Shown here: piece by piece, positions 6,327 through 12,925 of the stretch
Position numbering within the stretch: the first letter of the stretch is position 1
Layout: each line of letters begins with the position of its first letter
NCBI GenBank assembly: GCA_017881985.1
Contig: JADGQH010000029.1
Coordinates: forward strand, 1-18,402
Source: Chloroflexota bacterium
GTDB taxonomy: Bacteria; Chloroflexota; Limnocylindria; Limnocylindrales; CSP1-4
Direction of reading: 5' to 3'
DNA length: 18,402 nucleotides
Translations under genes and position numbers: made by a program
The notes under the pieces: model-generated
What the model was told of the DNA's origin: nothing
What the model saw: the letters and a program-made list of their open reading frames with translations, nothing else
The model's database searches: none

Positions 6327-7723
6327 GAGGTCGTCCTCCCGGGCGTGGCTGTCGCGCCAGTCTGCACCGGCTCGTCGCGAGCGTCCAGCAGCGTCACGAT
6401 GCGATCCAGGATCCGGTCGGCGACGCTGCGCTTTGGCAGGAGCGGCAGCGCGTTCACCTCGCCGTCGGCGGCGAAGAGCGTGACCCGGTTGGTGGACGTC
6501 CCGAAGCCCGACCCCGGCTCGCCGACGTCATTGGCGACCAGGAGGTCGACGCGCTTCGCCCGGAGCTTGGCCGCGACACGGTCCAGGCCCCCGGTCTCCG
6601 CCGCGAACCCCACGAGGACGGGCCGTGGCAGGATCGGGCGCCCGCCCGGGGCCCCGGTCTCGTCGAGCCCGCGCACGCGGCGACCCAGCCCGGCGAGGAT
6701 GTCGGGGTTGGGGACGAGCTGGAGGGTCAGGCCGGCGTCCGTGCGGGCGATCTTGTGGTCGACCGGCGCCGCGGGCCGGAAGTCGGCCACCGCGGCCGCC
6801 ATGACCAGGGCGTCGAAGCCGGCGCGTCCGGTCGGGGTCTCGACGAGCGCGGCGAGGGCGGCCTCCATCGCGGCCGCGGTCTCCGCCCGGACCACCTCGA
6901 CCCCTGCCGGGATCGCGACCTGCAGCGTCCCGGCCACCAGGGTGACCCGGGCGCCCCGGTCGCGGGCCGCCTCGCACACGGCGACGCCCATCGTGCCCGT
7001 GCTCCGATTGCCGATGAAGCGGACCGGGTCGATCGGTTCGGCGGTCCCGCCGGCCGTGACGACCACGTGGCGGCCGCCGAGGTCGTCCGCGTCGCGGTCG
7101 AGATTCCCGGCGTCGGGCAGGCGCGGCGGCCGGTCGGCAGGGTCCGGCTTCCGGATCGGACGTTCCCCGATCGCCTCGACCGCCGCGTCGACGATCCGCT
7201 CGAGCGCGGCGAGGCGGCCGATCCCGACCTGGCCCGAGGCGAGGCCGCCCGTCTCGGGCTCGACGATCCGGTAGCCGAAGTCGTCGCGCAGGATCCGCAC
7301 GTTCGCCTGGGTGGCGGGGTGGGCATACATGTCGCCGTCCATGGCCGGCCCGACCACGACCGGCGCGGACGTGGCGAGGCAGGTGGCGGTGACCACGTCC
7401 GCGGCGAGGCCGTGCGCCATGGCGCCGAGCCAGTGCGCGGTCGCCGGCGCCACCACCACGACGTCCGCCGCGTCGGCGGTGATCACGTGGCCGATCCGCC
7501 CGTCGGGGAGGAGGTCCAGCACGTCCGCGTCCACGGGCCGGCGGCTCAGCGCCGCGAGCGTGAGGGGCGCCACGAAGCGCGTCGCCGACGGGGTCATCAG
7601 GACGACCACGTCCGCTCCCTCGGCGCGGAAGAGGCGCAGCAGGTCGACCGCCTTGAACGCGGCGATCGAGCCGGTGATCCCGAGCGCGACGAGGCGACCA
7701 GCGAGGCGTCCGGGCTGGGTCAC
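6323..7723 (-). CDS. coaBC: Bifunctional phosphopantothenoylcysteine synthetase/decarboxylase
   Basis: This 466-residue bifunctional enzyme makes 4'-phosphopantetheine from 4'-phosphopantothenate and cysteine. The N-terminal flavoprotein decarboxylase CoaC (about 1-185) has GITGSIAAFKA (15-25), catalytic His79 and PATAHWLG. The C-terminal CoaB domain (about 215-445) has TAGGTAEPIDPVR (223-235), NRSTGTMG (239-246), AAVADFRP (310-317) and VPNPDIL. Two CoaC positions deviate from the E. coli enzyme: PAMD (126-129) instead of PAMN, and LASG (161-164, Ser163) where E. coli has active-site Cys158. The long frame stays open upstream, but GTG 7723 is chosen because homology begins there and it overlaps the coaX stop as GTGA. 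A Pro/Asp-rich linker of about 30 residues joins the domains. Confidence 0.94.
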   Translation of the reverse strand: MTQPGRLAGRLVALGITGSIAAFKAVDLLRLFRAEGADVVVLMTPSATRFVAPLTLAALSRRPVDADVLDLLPDGRIGHVITADAADVVVVAPATAHWLGAMAHGLAADVVTATCLATSAPVVVGPAMDGDMYAHPATQANVRILRDDFGYRIVEPETGGLASGQVGIGRLAALERIVDAAVEAIGERPIRKPDPADRPPRLPDAGNLDRDADDLGGRHVVVTAGGTAEPIDPVRFIGNRSTGTMGVAVCEAARDRGARVTLVAGTLQVAIPAGVEVVRAETAAAMEAALAALVETPTGRAGFDALVMAAAVADFRPAAPVDHKIARTDAGLTLQLVPNPDILAGLGRRVRGLDETGAPGGRPILPRPVLVGFAAETGGLDRVAAKLRAKRVDLLVANDVGEPGSGFGTSTNRVTLFAADGEVNALPLLPKRSVADRILDRIVTLLDARDEPVQTGATATPGRTTS

Positions 7724-8520
7724 GCCTGCGCCTCGTCGCCGGCGACCACCCGGTGGAATTGGACCAGCCCCTTGAGCGTCAGGTCCGGGTCGATCCCATC
7801 GAGGCCCTCGATCGTCCGGGCCCACGGAAGCACGCTCAGGCCGCCCGTGAGGACGGCCCGGACCTCGTTGGACGGGATCTCCGCGGTCGTTGCCAGCTCG
7901 CGCCGGATGCGGCCGAGGACCCCCTCGATCATGGTCCGGTGCCCGAGCACCGTGCCCACCCGGATTGCCGAGGCGGTGTCGCGCCCGATCGCGCCGTCCG
8001 GGATCCGAAGCTCGACGAGCGGAAGGCGTGCCGTCCGCGCGGCCAGGGCCTCCAGGCCGAGCTGGAGACCCGGCGCGATCGCGCCGCCGACGAAGGCGCC
8101 GTGCGCATCGACGACGTCGAACGTGGTCGCCGTCCCGCAGTCGACGACGACCGCGGGCGTGCCGAGCAGGTGCGCGGCGGCATACGCGTTGATGAGCCGG
8201 TCCGGGCCTACCTCGCTCGGCCGGTCCACGCGAACGGCCATCGGGATCGTTCCCGCCGCCGCGACCGCGCAGGGGATCTCCCGCCGCGCGGCGATGGCCT
8301 CGAAGGCGTCGGTGAGCGCGGGGACCGTGCTCGCGAGCGCGCACGCCGCGACGTCGCCGAGGCCATGACCGTCGAGCCGGAGCAGGCCCTCGAGCAGGAT
8401 CTCCAGCTCGTCGGGGGTCGCGCTCGCCCGGGTGGCAGCGCGCCGCGACGCGATCAGGGCGCCGTCCCGGGCCAGGCCGACCGTGACGTGGGAGTTGCCG
8501 GCGTCGATCACGAGGAGCAT
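7720..8520 (-). CDS. coaX: Type III pantothenate kinase
   Basis: CoaX phosphorylates pantothenate, the first step of CoA synthesis. The type III family is typically insensitive to CoA feedback and needs a monovalent cation. The 266-residue protein shows the acetate-kinase-fold motifs: DAGNSHVTVG (6-15, phosphate loop), GPDRLINAYAA (105-115, with catalytic Asp107) and VDCGTATTFDVVD (126-138), then GGAIAPGLQ. It is the first gene of the CoA operon. The ATG at 8520 lies 6 bases after a TATGAT -10 element, so the mRNA is probably leaderless. Its stop overlaps the coaBC start (7720-7723). Confidence 0.95.
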   Translation of the reverse strand: MLLVIDAGNSHVTVGLARDGALIASRRAATRASATPDELEILLEGLLRLDGHGLGDVAACALASTVPALTDAFEAIAARREIPCAVAAAGTIPMAVRVDRPSEVGPDRLINAYAAAHLLGTPAVVVDCGTATTFDVVDAHGAFVGGAIAPGLQLGLEALAARTARLPLVELRIPDGAIGRDTASAIRVGTVLGHRTMIEGVLGRIRRELATTAEIPSNEVRAVLTGGLSVLPWARTIEGLDGIDPDLTLKGLVQFHRVVAGDEAQA

Positions 8521-8526
8521 GCGGCG

Positions 8527-8557
8527 ATCATAGGGCCGGACGACGTACCGGGATCAC
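8527..8557 (-). promoter_or_regulatory. Leaderless promoter of coaX operon
   Basis: Read on the minus strand, TATGAT (8532-8527; five of six consensus bases) ends 6 bases before the coaX ATG (8520), so transcription would start at or within a base of the ATG. A weak -35 candidate GTGATC (8557-8552, three of six consensus bases) lies 19 bases upstream. No Shine-Dalgarno is present. Confidence 0.6.
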
Positions 8558-8631
8558 GCGGACCGCGGGCGCCCCGTCGAACGATCCCGAACCGCAACCT
8601 GGCCGGCCCGGCCCGACGCCGCGTCGTGCGC

Positions 8632-8702
8632 TACCATCGGGCGGTCGCTGAGGCGACCGTGGTCGCGGGGCGACTCCGGATGAACGACCGAGCGGCTCGT
8701 TC
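8632..8702 (+). promoter_or_regulatory. Probable promoter and structured 5' leader of the 143-residue gene
   Basis: TACCAT (8632-8637) is a plausible -10 element without an obvious -35. Three stem-loops follow: CGGTCGC/GCGACCG with TGAG loop (8642-8659, 7 bp), GTCGC/GCGAC with GGG loop (8662-8674), and GAACGA/TCGTTC (8682-8702, 9-base loop). They lie between the predicted start site and the AGGAG ribosome site at 8721-8725. This could be a cis-regulatory RNA, a repressor-binding region or chance G+C-rich pairing. I match no known riboswitch. Confidence 0.35.
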
Positions 8703-8732
8703 GGGAAGACGGCGAACGGCAGGAGATGCCCG

Positions 8733-9164
8733 ATGGCGCGTCCGACTCCAGCGCGGTTCTTCGTGAACAGCGGGATCGTCGCCTCGCCAACCGACATCCA
8801 CAACCTGCTCCGCCCGCTCGTCAAGCAGACCGTCTCCTACCGCTATTTCCGCGGGCGGGACCTCGTCGCGTCGGGTACCGGCTGGGTGGAGCGGGTCGTC
8901 ATCGACGAGCCCGAGACCTCGAGCTACTTCACGCCGGTCTCGATCTGCCTCAACGTGGACTCGTTCGAGCACCTCGACTTCGAGACCCGGCCCGACCAGC
9001 TCATCGTCTACACGCTCGTCGAAGGCGACGAGAAGGTCGTCCTCGAGTACGCGCCGCTGCGCGAGCGCGGGGCAGGCGAGCAGGCTCCGGGGCAGCTCGC
9101 CTTCGATACCAGCGGCTTCGTCCAGATGGAGCTGCTCGCGTCGCCCGACGACGAGGAAGCCTGA
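8733..9164 (+). CDS. Conserved-looking hypothetical protein, 143 residues
   Basis: I do not recognise a family. The ATG has a good AGGAG ribosome site 7 bases upstream (8721-8725), and the composition is protein-like: acidic, soluble, with alternating hydrophobic strands (TVSYRYFRG, GWVERVVIDE, DQLIVYTLVE, KVVLEYAPL) that suggest a mostly beta domain. There is no signal peptide or membrane segment. The last 30 or so residues are acidic and may be disordered. It is a single-gene unit, divergent from coaX (212 bases between starts) and convergent with the BMP permease (17 bases between stops). Neither neighbour reveals its job. Confidence 0.72.
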   Translation: MARPTPARFFVNSGIVASPTDIHNLLRPLVKQTVSYRYFRGRDLVASGTGWVERVVIDEPETSSYFTPVSICLNVDSFEHLDFETRPDQLIVYTLVEGDEKVVLEYAPLRERGAGEQAPGQLAFDTSGFVQMELLASPDDEEA

Positions 9165-9185
9165 CCGCACCCTGCCGCGGGTCAG
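9161..9185. terminator. Stem-loop embracing both convergent stop codons
   Basis: CTGACC (9161-9166) pairs with GGTCAG (9180-9185). The plus-strand TGA stop (9162-9164) is paired base for base with the minus-strand gene's stop (TCA at 9182-9184). A further GC/GC pair is possible inside with one bulged G. No U-tract follows on either strand. It may serve as a weak bidirectional terminator. Confidence 0.4.
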
Positions 9186-10150
9186 TGCCCGCGCTCGCCC
9201 CGGACATAGTGGATGCCAAGCGCTGCCGGGGCCCCGATCCGCTTCCTGATGGCCTCGCCCGACACGGCGACCAGGACGAGGATGATGAGGATGTAGGGCA
9301 CCATCCCCAGGAAGAACGTGAGGGTGTGGTTCACGTAGAACGGATTCGGGATTCCGAACAGCTCCTGCGGGCCCTGGATGTCGATCAGCAACCGCCCGAT
9401 CGCGGCGTACGCATAGGCCCCGAGGGCCGCCCGGCCCACGCCCCATTGGGCGAAGATCACGATCGCGATCGCGATCCAGCCCTGGCCGTTGACCGTCAGG
9501 TCGCCGAACCAACCGGGCGAGATCGCCAGCGTGATCGTTGCCCCGGCGAGGCCCGCGAACAGGCCCCCGACGATGACGTAGGCGTATCGCAGCCGGTAGA
9601 CGTCGACACCGAGGGTGTCGGCCGCCGTCGGGCTTTCGCCGACCGCGCGGAGGTGGAGTCCAGGCCGCGTCCGGTTGATCCAGTACCAGGCGATCGGCAC
9701 GACGGCGTAGCCAACGTAGACGAGGATGCTCTGGTCGGTGAAGAAGATCGGCCCGACACCCGGCACCGCCTCGAGGCCGGGGATCGTGAGCGTCGGCAGG
9801 AGGGCGATCGCGCCGGCCTTCGAGAGGTCCTCGCCGAGCACGCGGGCCAGGCCGGTCCCGAGGAAGGTCAGGGCGAGACCGGAGACGACCTGCTCGGCCT
9901 GGAAGCTGATCGTGATGACGGCATGGAGCACCGAGAGGAGCCCGCCGGCCATCGTCCCGAGGACCAGCCCGAGCCACGGGTTGCCCGTCGCGACCGCCGT
10001 CCCGAAGGCGACGACCGCGCCGATCAGCATCATCCCTTCCACGCCCAGGTTGATGACGCCGGCCCGCTCCGCGAAGATCTCGCCGACGGCCGCGAACAGC
10101 AGGACCGTCCCGGATGCGACGCCGGCGGCGAGGATGGTGGTCAGGTCCAT
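9182..10150 (-). CDS. BMP-family ABC importer permease 2 (BPD_transp_2)
   Basis: This is a 322-residue inner-membrane permease with about eight to ten hydrophobic segments. The family signature AERAGVINLGVEGMMLIGA sits near residues 27-45, followed by AEQVVSGLALTFLGTGL and RAVGESPTAADTLGVDV, the ATPase-coupling loop. Such proteins pair with a second permease and a double ATPase to import nucleosides driven by ATP. The ATG at 10150 abuts the preceding permease stop (shared base, TGATG), so translation is coupled. The frame is open far upstream but that part is not protein-like in this frame. It is the last gene of the four-gene importer operon and ends in a short Arg/Gly/His tail. Confidence 0.92.
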   Translation of the reverse strand: MDLTTILAAGVASGTVLLFAAVGEIFAERAGVINLGVEGMMLIGAVVAFGTAVATGNPWLGLVLGTMAGGLLSVLHAVITISFQAEQVVSGLALTFLGTGLARVLGEDLSKAGAIALLPTLTIPGLEAVPGVGPIFFTDQSILVYVGYAVVPIAWYWINRTRPGLHLRAVGESPTAADTLGVDVYRLRYAYVIVGGLFAGLAGATITLAISPGWFGDLTVNGQGWIAIAIVIFAQWGVGRAALGAYAYAAIGRLLIDIQGPQELFGIPNPFYVNHTLTFFLGMVPYILIILVLVAVSGEAIRKRIGAPAALGIHYVRGERGH

Positions 10151-11283
10151 CAGGCGGCCCGCCGCTCGATGCGCACGCGGTATCGCAGCACGACCTCGCT
10201 CGCGATGAGGCAGAACAGGATGATGCCCTGGATCATCGACGGGATCCCGGAGGGCTGGATCTCGCGGCCCGCCAGGATCAGGGCGCCGAAGGCGATGGCC
10301 GCGATGATCACCCCGTATGGGTGGAGCTTGGCGATGTAGGCGACGATGATCGCCGTGAAGCCGTAGCCGGGCGAGATGACCAGCTGGAGCCGGTGGACGA
10401 CGCCCGCCACCTCGCTCATCCCCGCGAGGCCGGCGAGCGCGCCCGACATCGCGAAGACGATGACCGTGTTGCGGGCGACGTTGATGCCGGCATAGCGTGC
10501 GGCCCGCGGGCTGTCCCCGATGAGCCGAATCTCGTATCCCCGTCCGCTGCGGAAGAGGAGGAAGCGGACCACCACCGCGGCCACGATGCCGAAGATGAGG
10601 CCGAAGTGGACGGTGAGGCCGCCGAAGGCCGGCACGGAGCTGGCGAAGTCGGAGAGGCGTGGCAGCCAGGCCGACTTCGGGAACTGGGCGGTCAGCTGGA
10701 AGCCCGCTTCGCTCCACGGCCCGAAGACCCAGTAGGCGATCCACCCGGCAGCGATGTAGTTGAGCATCAGCGTGACGATGATCTCGTTCACGTCGCGGTA
10801 CGCCTTGAGGATCCCGGGGATCGCCCCGTAGAGGGCGCCTGCGAGCATGCCGGCGACCATCATCAGCGGGATGGTGATGATCGACGGCGTGCCGGCCGGG
10901 ACGAGCGGGATCAGGATCACGGCCGACGCTCCCCAGGCGCCCATCAGGAACTGGCCCTCGGCCCCGATGTTCCAGAGGCGCATCCGGAAGGCGAGCGCGC
11001 AGGCGAGCCCGGTGAGGATCAGCGGCGTCGCCGTGACCAGCGTGTCGGAGATGACGCCGAGGCTCCCGAACGACGAGCGGAGGATGTGGACGAAGATGGC
11101 AATCGGGTCGCCGCCCGCGAACCAGAGGATGATCCCGCTGATGACGAGGGCGACGACGATGGCACCGATCGTCGTCGCGACCGGGAGCCAGCGGGGGACC
11201 TCGAGCCGCCGTTCCAGGCGGATCGTCCTCGCCAGGCGGACGCGCTCCCCCTCGGGCTGGCGCGCCGGGGCGCTCGTGGTCAC
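10150..11283 (-). CDS. BMP-family ABC importer permease 1 (BPD_transp_2)
   Basis: This 377-residue permease has an N-terminal cytoplasmic stretch rich in Arg and Glu (about 1-32), then about nine or ten membrane segments. Family motifs are MRLWNIGAEGQFLMGAWGA, KAYRDVNEIIVTLMLNYIA and RLIGDSPRAARYAGINV (coupling loop). It resembles YufP/NupB-like nucleoside permeases. GTG 11283 is chosen because it overlaps the ATPase stop (GTGA, 11283-11280) and precedes the conserved region by the usual distance. It forms the membrane channel together with the next-encoded permease. The substrate is most likely a nucleoside by family, but relatives with other ligands exist. Confidence 0.92.
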   Translation of the reverse strand: MTTSAPARQPEGERVRLARTIRLERRLEVPRWLPVATTIGAIVVALVISGIILWFAGGDPIAIFVHILRSSFGSLGVISDTLVTATPLILTGLACALAFRMRLWNIGAEGQFLMGAWGASAVILIPLVPAGTPSIITIPLMMVAGMLAGALYGAIPGILKAYRDVNEIIVTLMLNYIAAGWIAYWVFGPWSEAGFQLTAQFPKSAWLPRLSDFASSVPAFGGLTVHFGLIFGIVAAVVVRFLLFRSGRGYEIRLIGDSPRAARYAGINVARNTVIVFAMSGALAGLAGMSEVAGVVHRLQLVISPGYGFTAIIVAYIAKLHPYGVIIAAIAFGALILAGREIQPSGIPSMIQGIILFCLIASEVVLRYRVRIERRAA

Positions 11284-12854
11284 GAGACGGCCTGCGTCGC
11301 CGTGTCCGGCTCTGCGGGCGACGACGCCGTCCCGCCGGTCATCCGCAGGCCGATCTCGGCAACGTCGGCCTCCGCGGCGGAGAAGAGCCCGACGAGGCGC
11401 CCCTCGTAGAGGACCGCGATCCGATCCGCGAGCGCCAGGATCTCGTCGAGGTCCTCGCTGATGAGGATCGTCGCGGACCCGGTCTGGCGCTGGTCCAGCA
11501 ACAGGCGGTGGACGGTGACGATCGCGCCGACGTCCAGGCCCCGGGTGGGCTGGACCGCCACCATCAGGCGCGGATTGGACTCGATCTCGCGGGCAAGGAT
11601 GAGCCGCTGGAGGTTGCCGCCGGACAGCAGGCGGGCTTCGGTATCCACGGTGGGCGCGGCGATGCTGTATGTCTCGCGGAGGCGGCTGGCGAAGCGCCGC
11701 ACCGCGCCGGTGTCGATCGACCATCGGCGCGATACCGGTGCATCGCGGTAGGTCTTCATGATCAGGTTGTCGGCGACGGAGAGGTTGGGTGCGGTCCCGA
11801 CCCCGGTTCGATCCTCGGGCACGTGGGCGACATGCTGGCTGATAGCGTCGCGCGGCGTCCGGTTGGCGATCTCCGCCCCGTTCACGGTCACCGAGCCACG
11901 GCTGCAGTGGCGCAGGCCGGTCAGGACCTGGGCGAGCTCCGACTGGCCATTGCCGGCCACCCCGGCCACGCCGAGGATCTCGCCGGAGCGGACCTCGAGG
12001 GAGACGCCGCGCAGGGCGGGCAGCCCGCGGTCACTCTCGGCCTCGACGTCACGCATGGCGAGGACCACCGGGCCGGGTACGAAGGGCGTCCGCTCGATGG
12101 TCTCCACGACGTCCCGGCCGACCATGAGCCGAGCGAGCCCAGCAGTGGTCGTCCCGGCGATCGCGACGCCGGCCGCCGTCACGGTGCCCCGCCGCATGAC
12201 CGTGACCCGGTCCGCGATCTGGGCCACCTCGCCGAGCTTGTGACTGATGAACACGACGGATGCCCCGTCGGCCACCATGGAGCGGAGCGTCCGGAAGAGA
12301 TCCTGTGCCTCCTGCGGGGCGAGCACCGCCGTCGGCTCGTCGAGGATCAGGATCCGGGCCCCGCGGTAGAGCATCTTGAGGATCTCGACGCGCTGCTGCT
12401 CGCCCACCGAGAGCTGCCAGATCCGGGCGCGTGGGTCGACCGTGAGCCCGTGGCGGGCCGCGAGATCGGCGACCTCGTCGTCGTACCGCCGGATGTCGAT
12501 GCGGAAGCGCGGCCGGTCCAGGCCGATCAGCACGTTCTCGGTGACCGTCTGGGTCGGCACCAGGGCGAAGTGCTGGTGGACCATTCCGAGGCCGGCGGCG
12601 ATCGCGTCGCGCGGCGATCGGAACTCCACCCGCTGGCCCCGGACGAGGATCTCGCCCGCGTCGGGCCGGTAGAGGCCGTCCAGCACGTTCATGAGCGTGC
12701 TCTTGCCGGCCCCGTTCTCGCCGAGGAGGGCGTGGATCTCGCCGACGCCCAGGTCGAAGTCGACCCCGTCATTGGCGACGACGCCGGGGAAGCGCTTGAC
12801 GATGCCGCGCATCGCCACGGCGAGCGGTGGGGCGGCGGCCGGGGCAGCGCTCAT
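11280..12854 (-). CDS. BMP-family ABC importer double ATPase
   Basis: This 524-residue protein has two fused nucleotide-binding domains, as in YufO/NupA and RbsA. Domain 1 is complete: Walker A GENGAGKS (45-52), Q-loop Gln94, signature LSVGEQQ (148-154), Walker B ILILDEP (168-174) and His205. Domain 2 is degenerate in the way usual for this family: GVAGNGQS (298-305) replaces Walker A, MVAVQP (431-436) has Gln where the catalytic Glu would be, and SED (466-468) replaces the switch His, although the signature LSGGNLQ (410-416) is intact. The ATG start follows the binding-protein gene by 71 bases containing a strong hairpin, and the stop overlaps the permease start. Confidence 0.94.
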   Translation of the reverse strand: MSAAPAAAPPLAVAMRGIVKRFPGVVANDGVDFDLGVGEIHALLGENGAGKSTLMNVLDGLYRPDAGEILVRGQRVEFRSPRDAIAAGLGMVHQHFALVPTQTVTENVLIGLDRPRFRIDIRRYDDEVADLAARHGLTVDPRARIWQLSVGEQQRVEILKMLYRGARILILDEPTAVLAPQEAQDLFRTLRSMVADGASVVFISHKLGEVAQIADRVTVMRRGTVTAAGVAIAGTTTAGLARLMVGRDVVETIERTPFVPGPVVLAMRDVEAESDRGLPALRGVSLEVRSGEILGVAGVAGNGQSELAQVLTGLRHCSRGSVTVNGAEIANRTPRDAISQHVAHVPEDRTGVGTAPNLSVADNLIMKTYRDAPVSRRWSIDTGAVRRFASRLRETYSIAAPTVDTEARLLSGGNLQRLILAREIESNPRLMVAVQPTRGLDVGAIVTVHRLLLDQRQTGSATILISEDLDEILALADRIAVLYEGRLVGLFSAAEADVAEIGLRMTGGTASSPAEPDTATQAVS

Positions 12855-12880
12855 GTGACGGACTGGGCTCCGTGGAATGA

Positions 12881-12915
12881 CGAGGCCCGCGACGAGCCGG
12901 TCGTCGCGGGCCTCG
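12881..12915 (-). terminator. 15-bp perfect hairpin between binding-protein and ATPase genes
   Basis: CGAGGCCCGCGACGA (12881-12895) and its exact reverse complement (12901-12915) flank a 5-base loop. On the minus strand the stem begins 10 bases after the binding-protein stop codon (12926-12928) and ends 26 bases before the ATPase ATG. No U-run follows. Known importer operons often use such a stem to protect the upstream mRNA from 3' decay or to stop part of the transcripts, giving more binding protein than membrane components. That role is inferred here; the structure itself is plain. Confidence 0.72.
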
Positions 12916-12925
12916 AGCTCGTTGC

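Noticed and set aside
4770..7274. 834-codon plus-strand open frame antisense to panC, panB and coaBC
   Set aside because: It is opposite securely identified genes; its Arg/His/Asp/Gly-rich composition is typical of the antisense shadow of G+C-rich coding DNA, and no domain is seen.
7724..8344. N-terminal extension of the coaBC frame upstream of GTG 7723
   Set aside because: The extension overlaps coaX in another frame and is not protein-like; CoaC homology starts right after GTG 7723, which overlaps the coaX stop.
12881..12915. The 15-bp inverted repeat as an insertion-sequence or attachment site
   Set aside because: There is no transposase or integrase nearby, no target duplication visible, and the position after a binding-protein gene fits an mRNA stem-loop.
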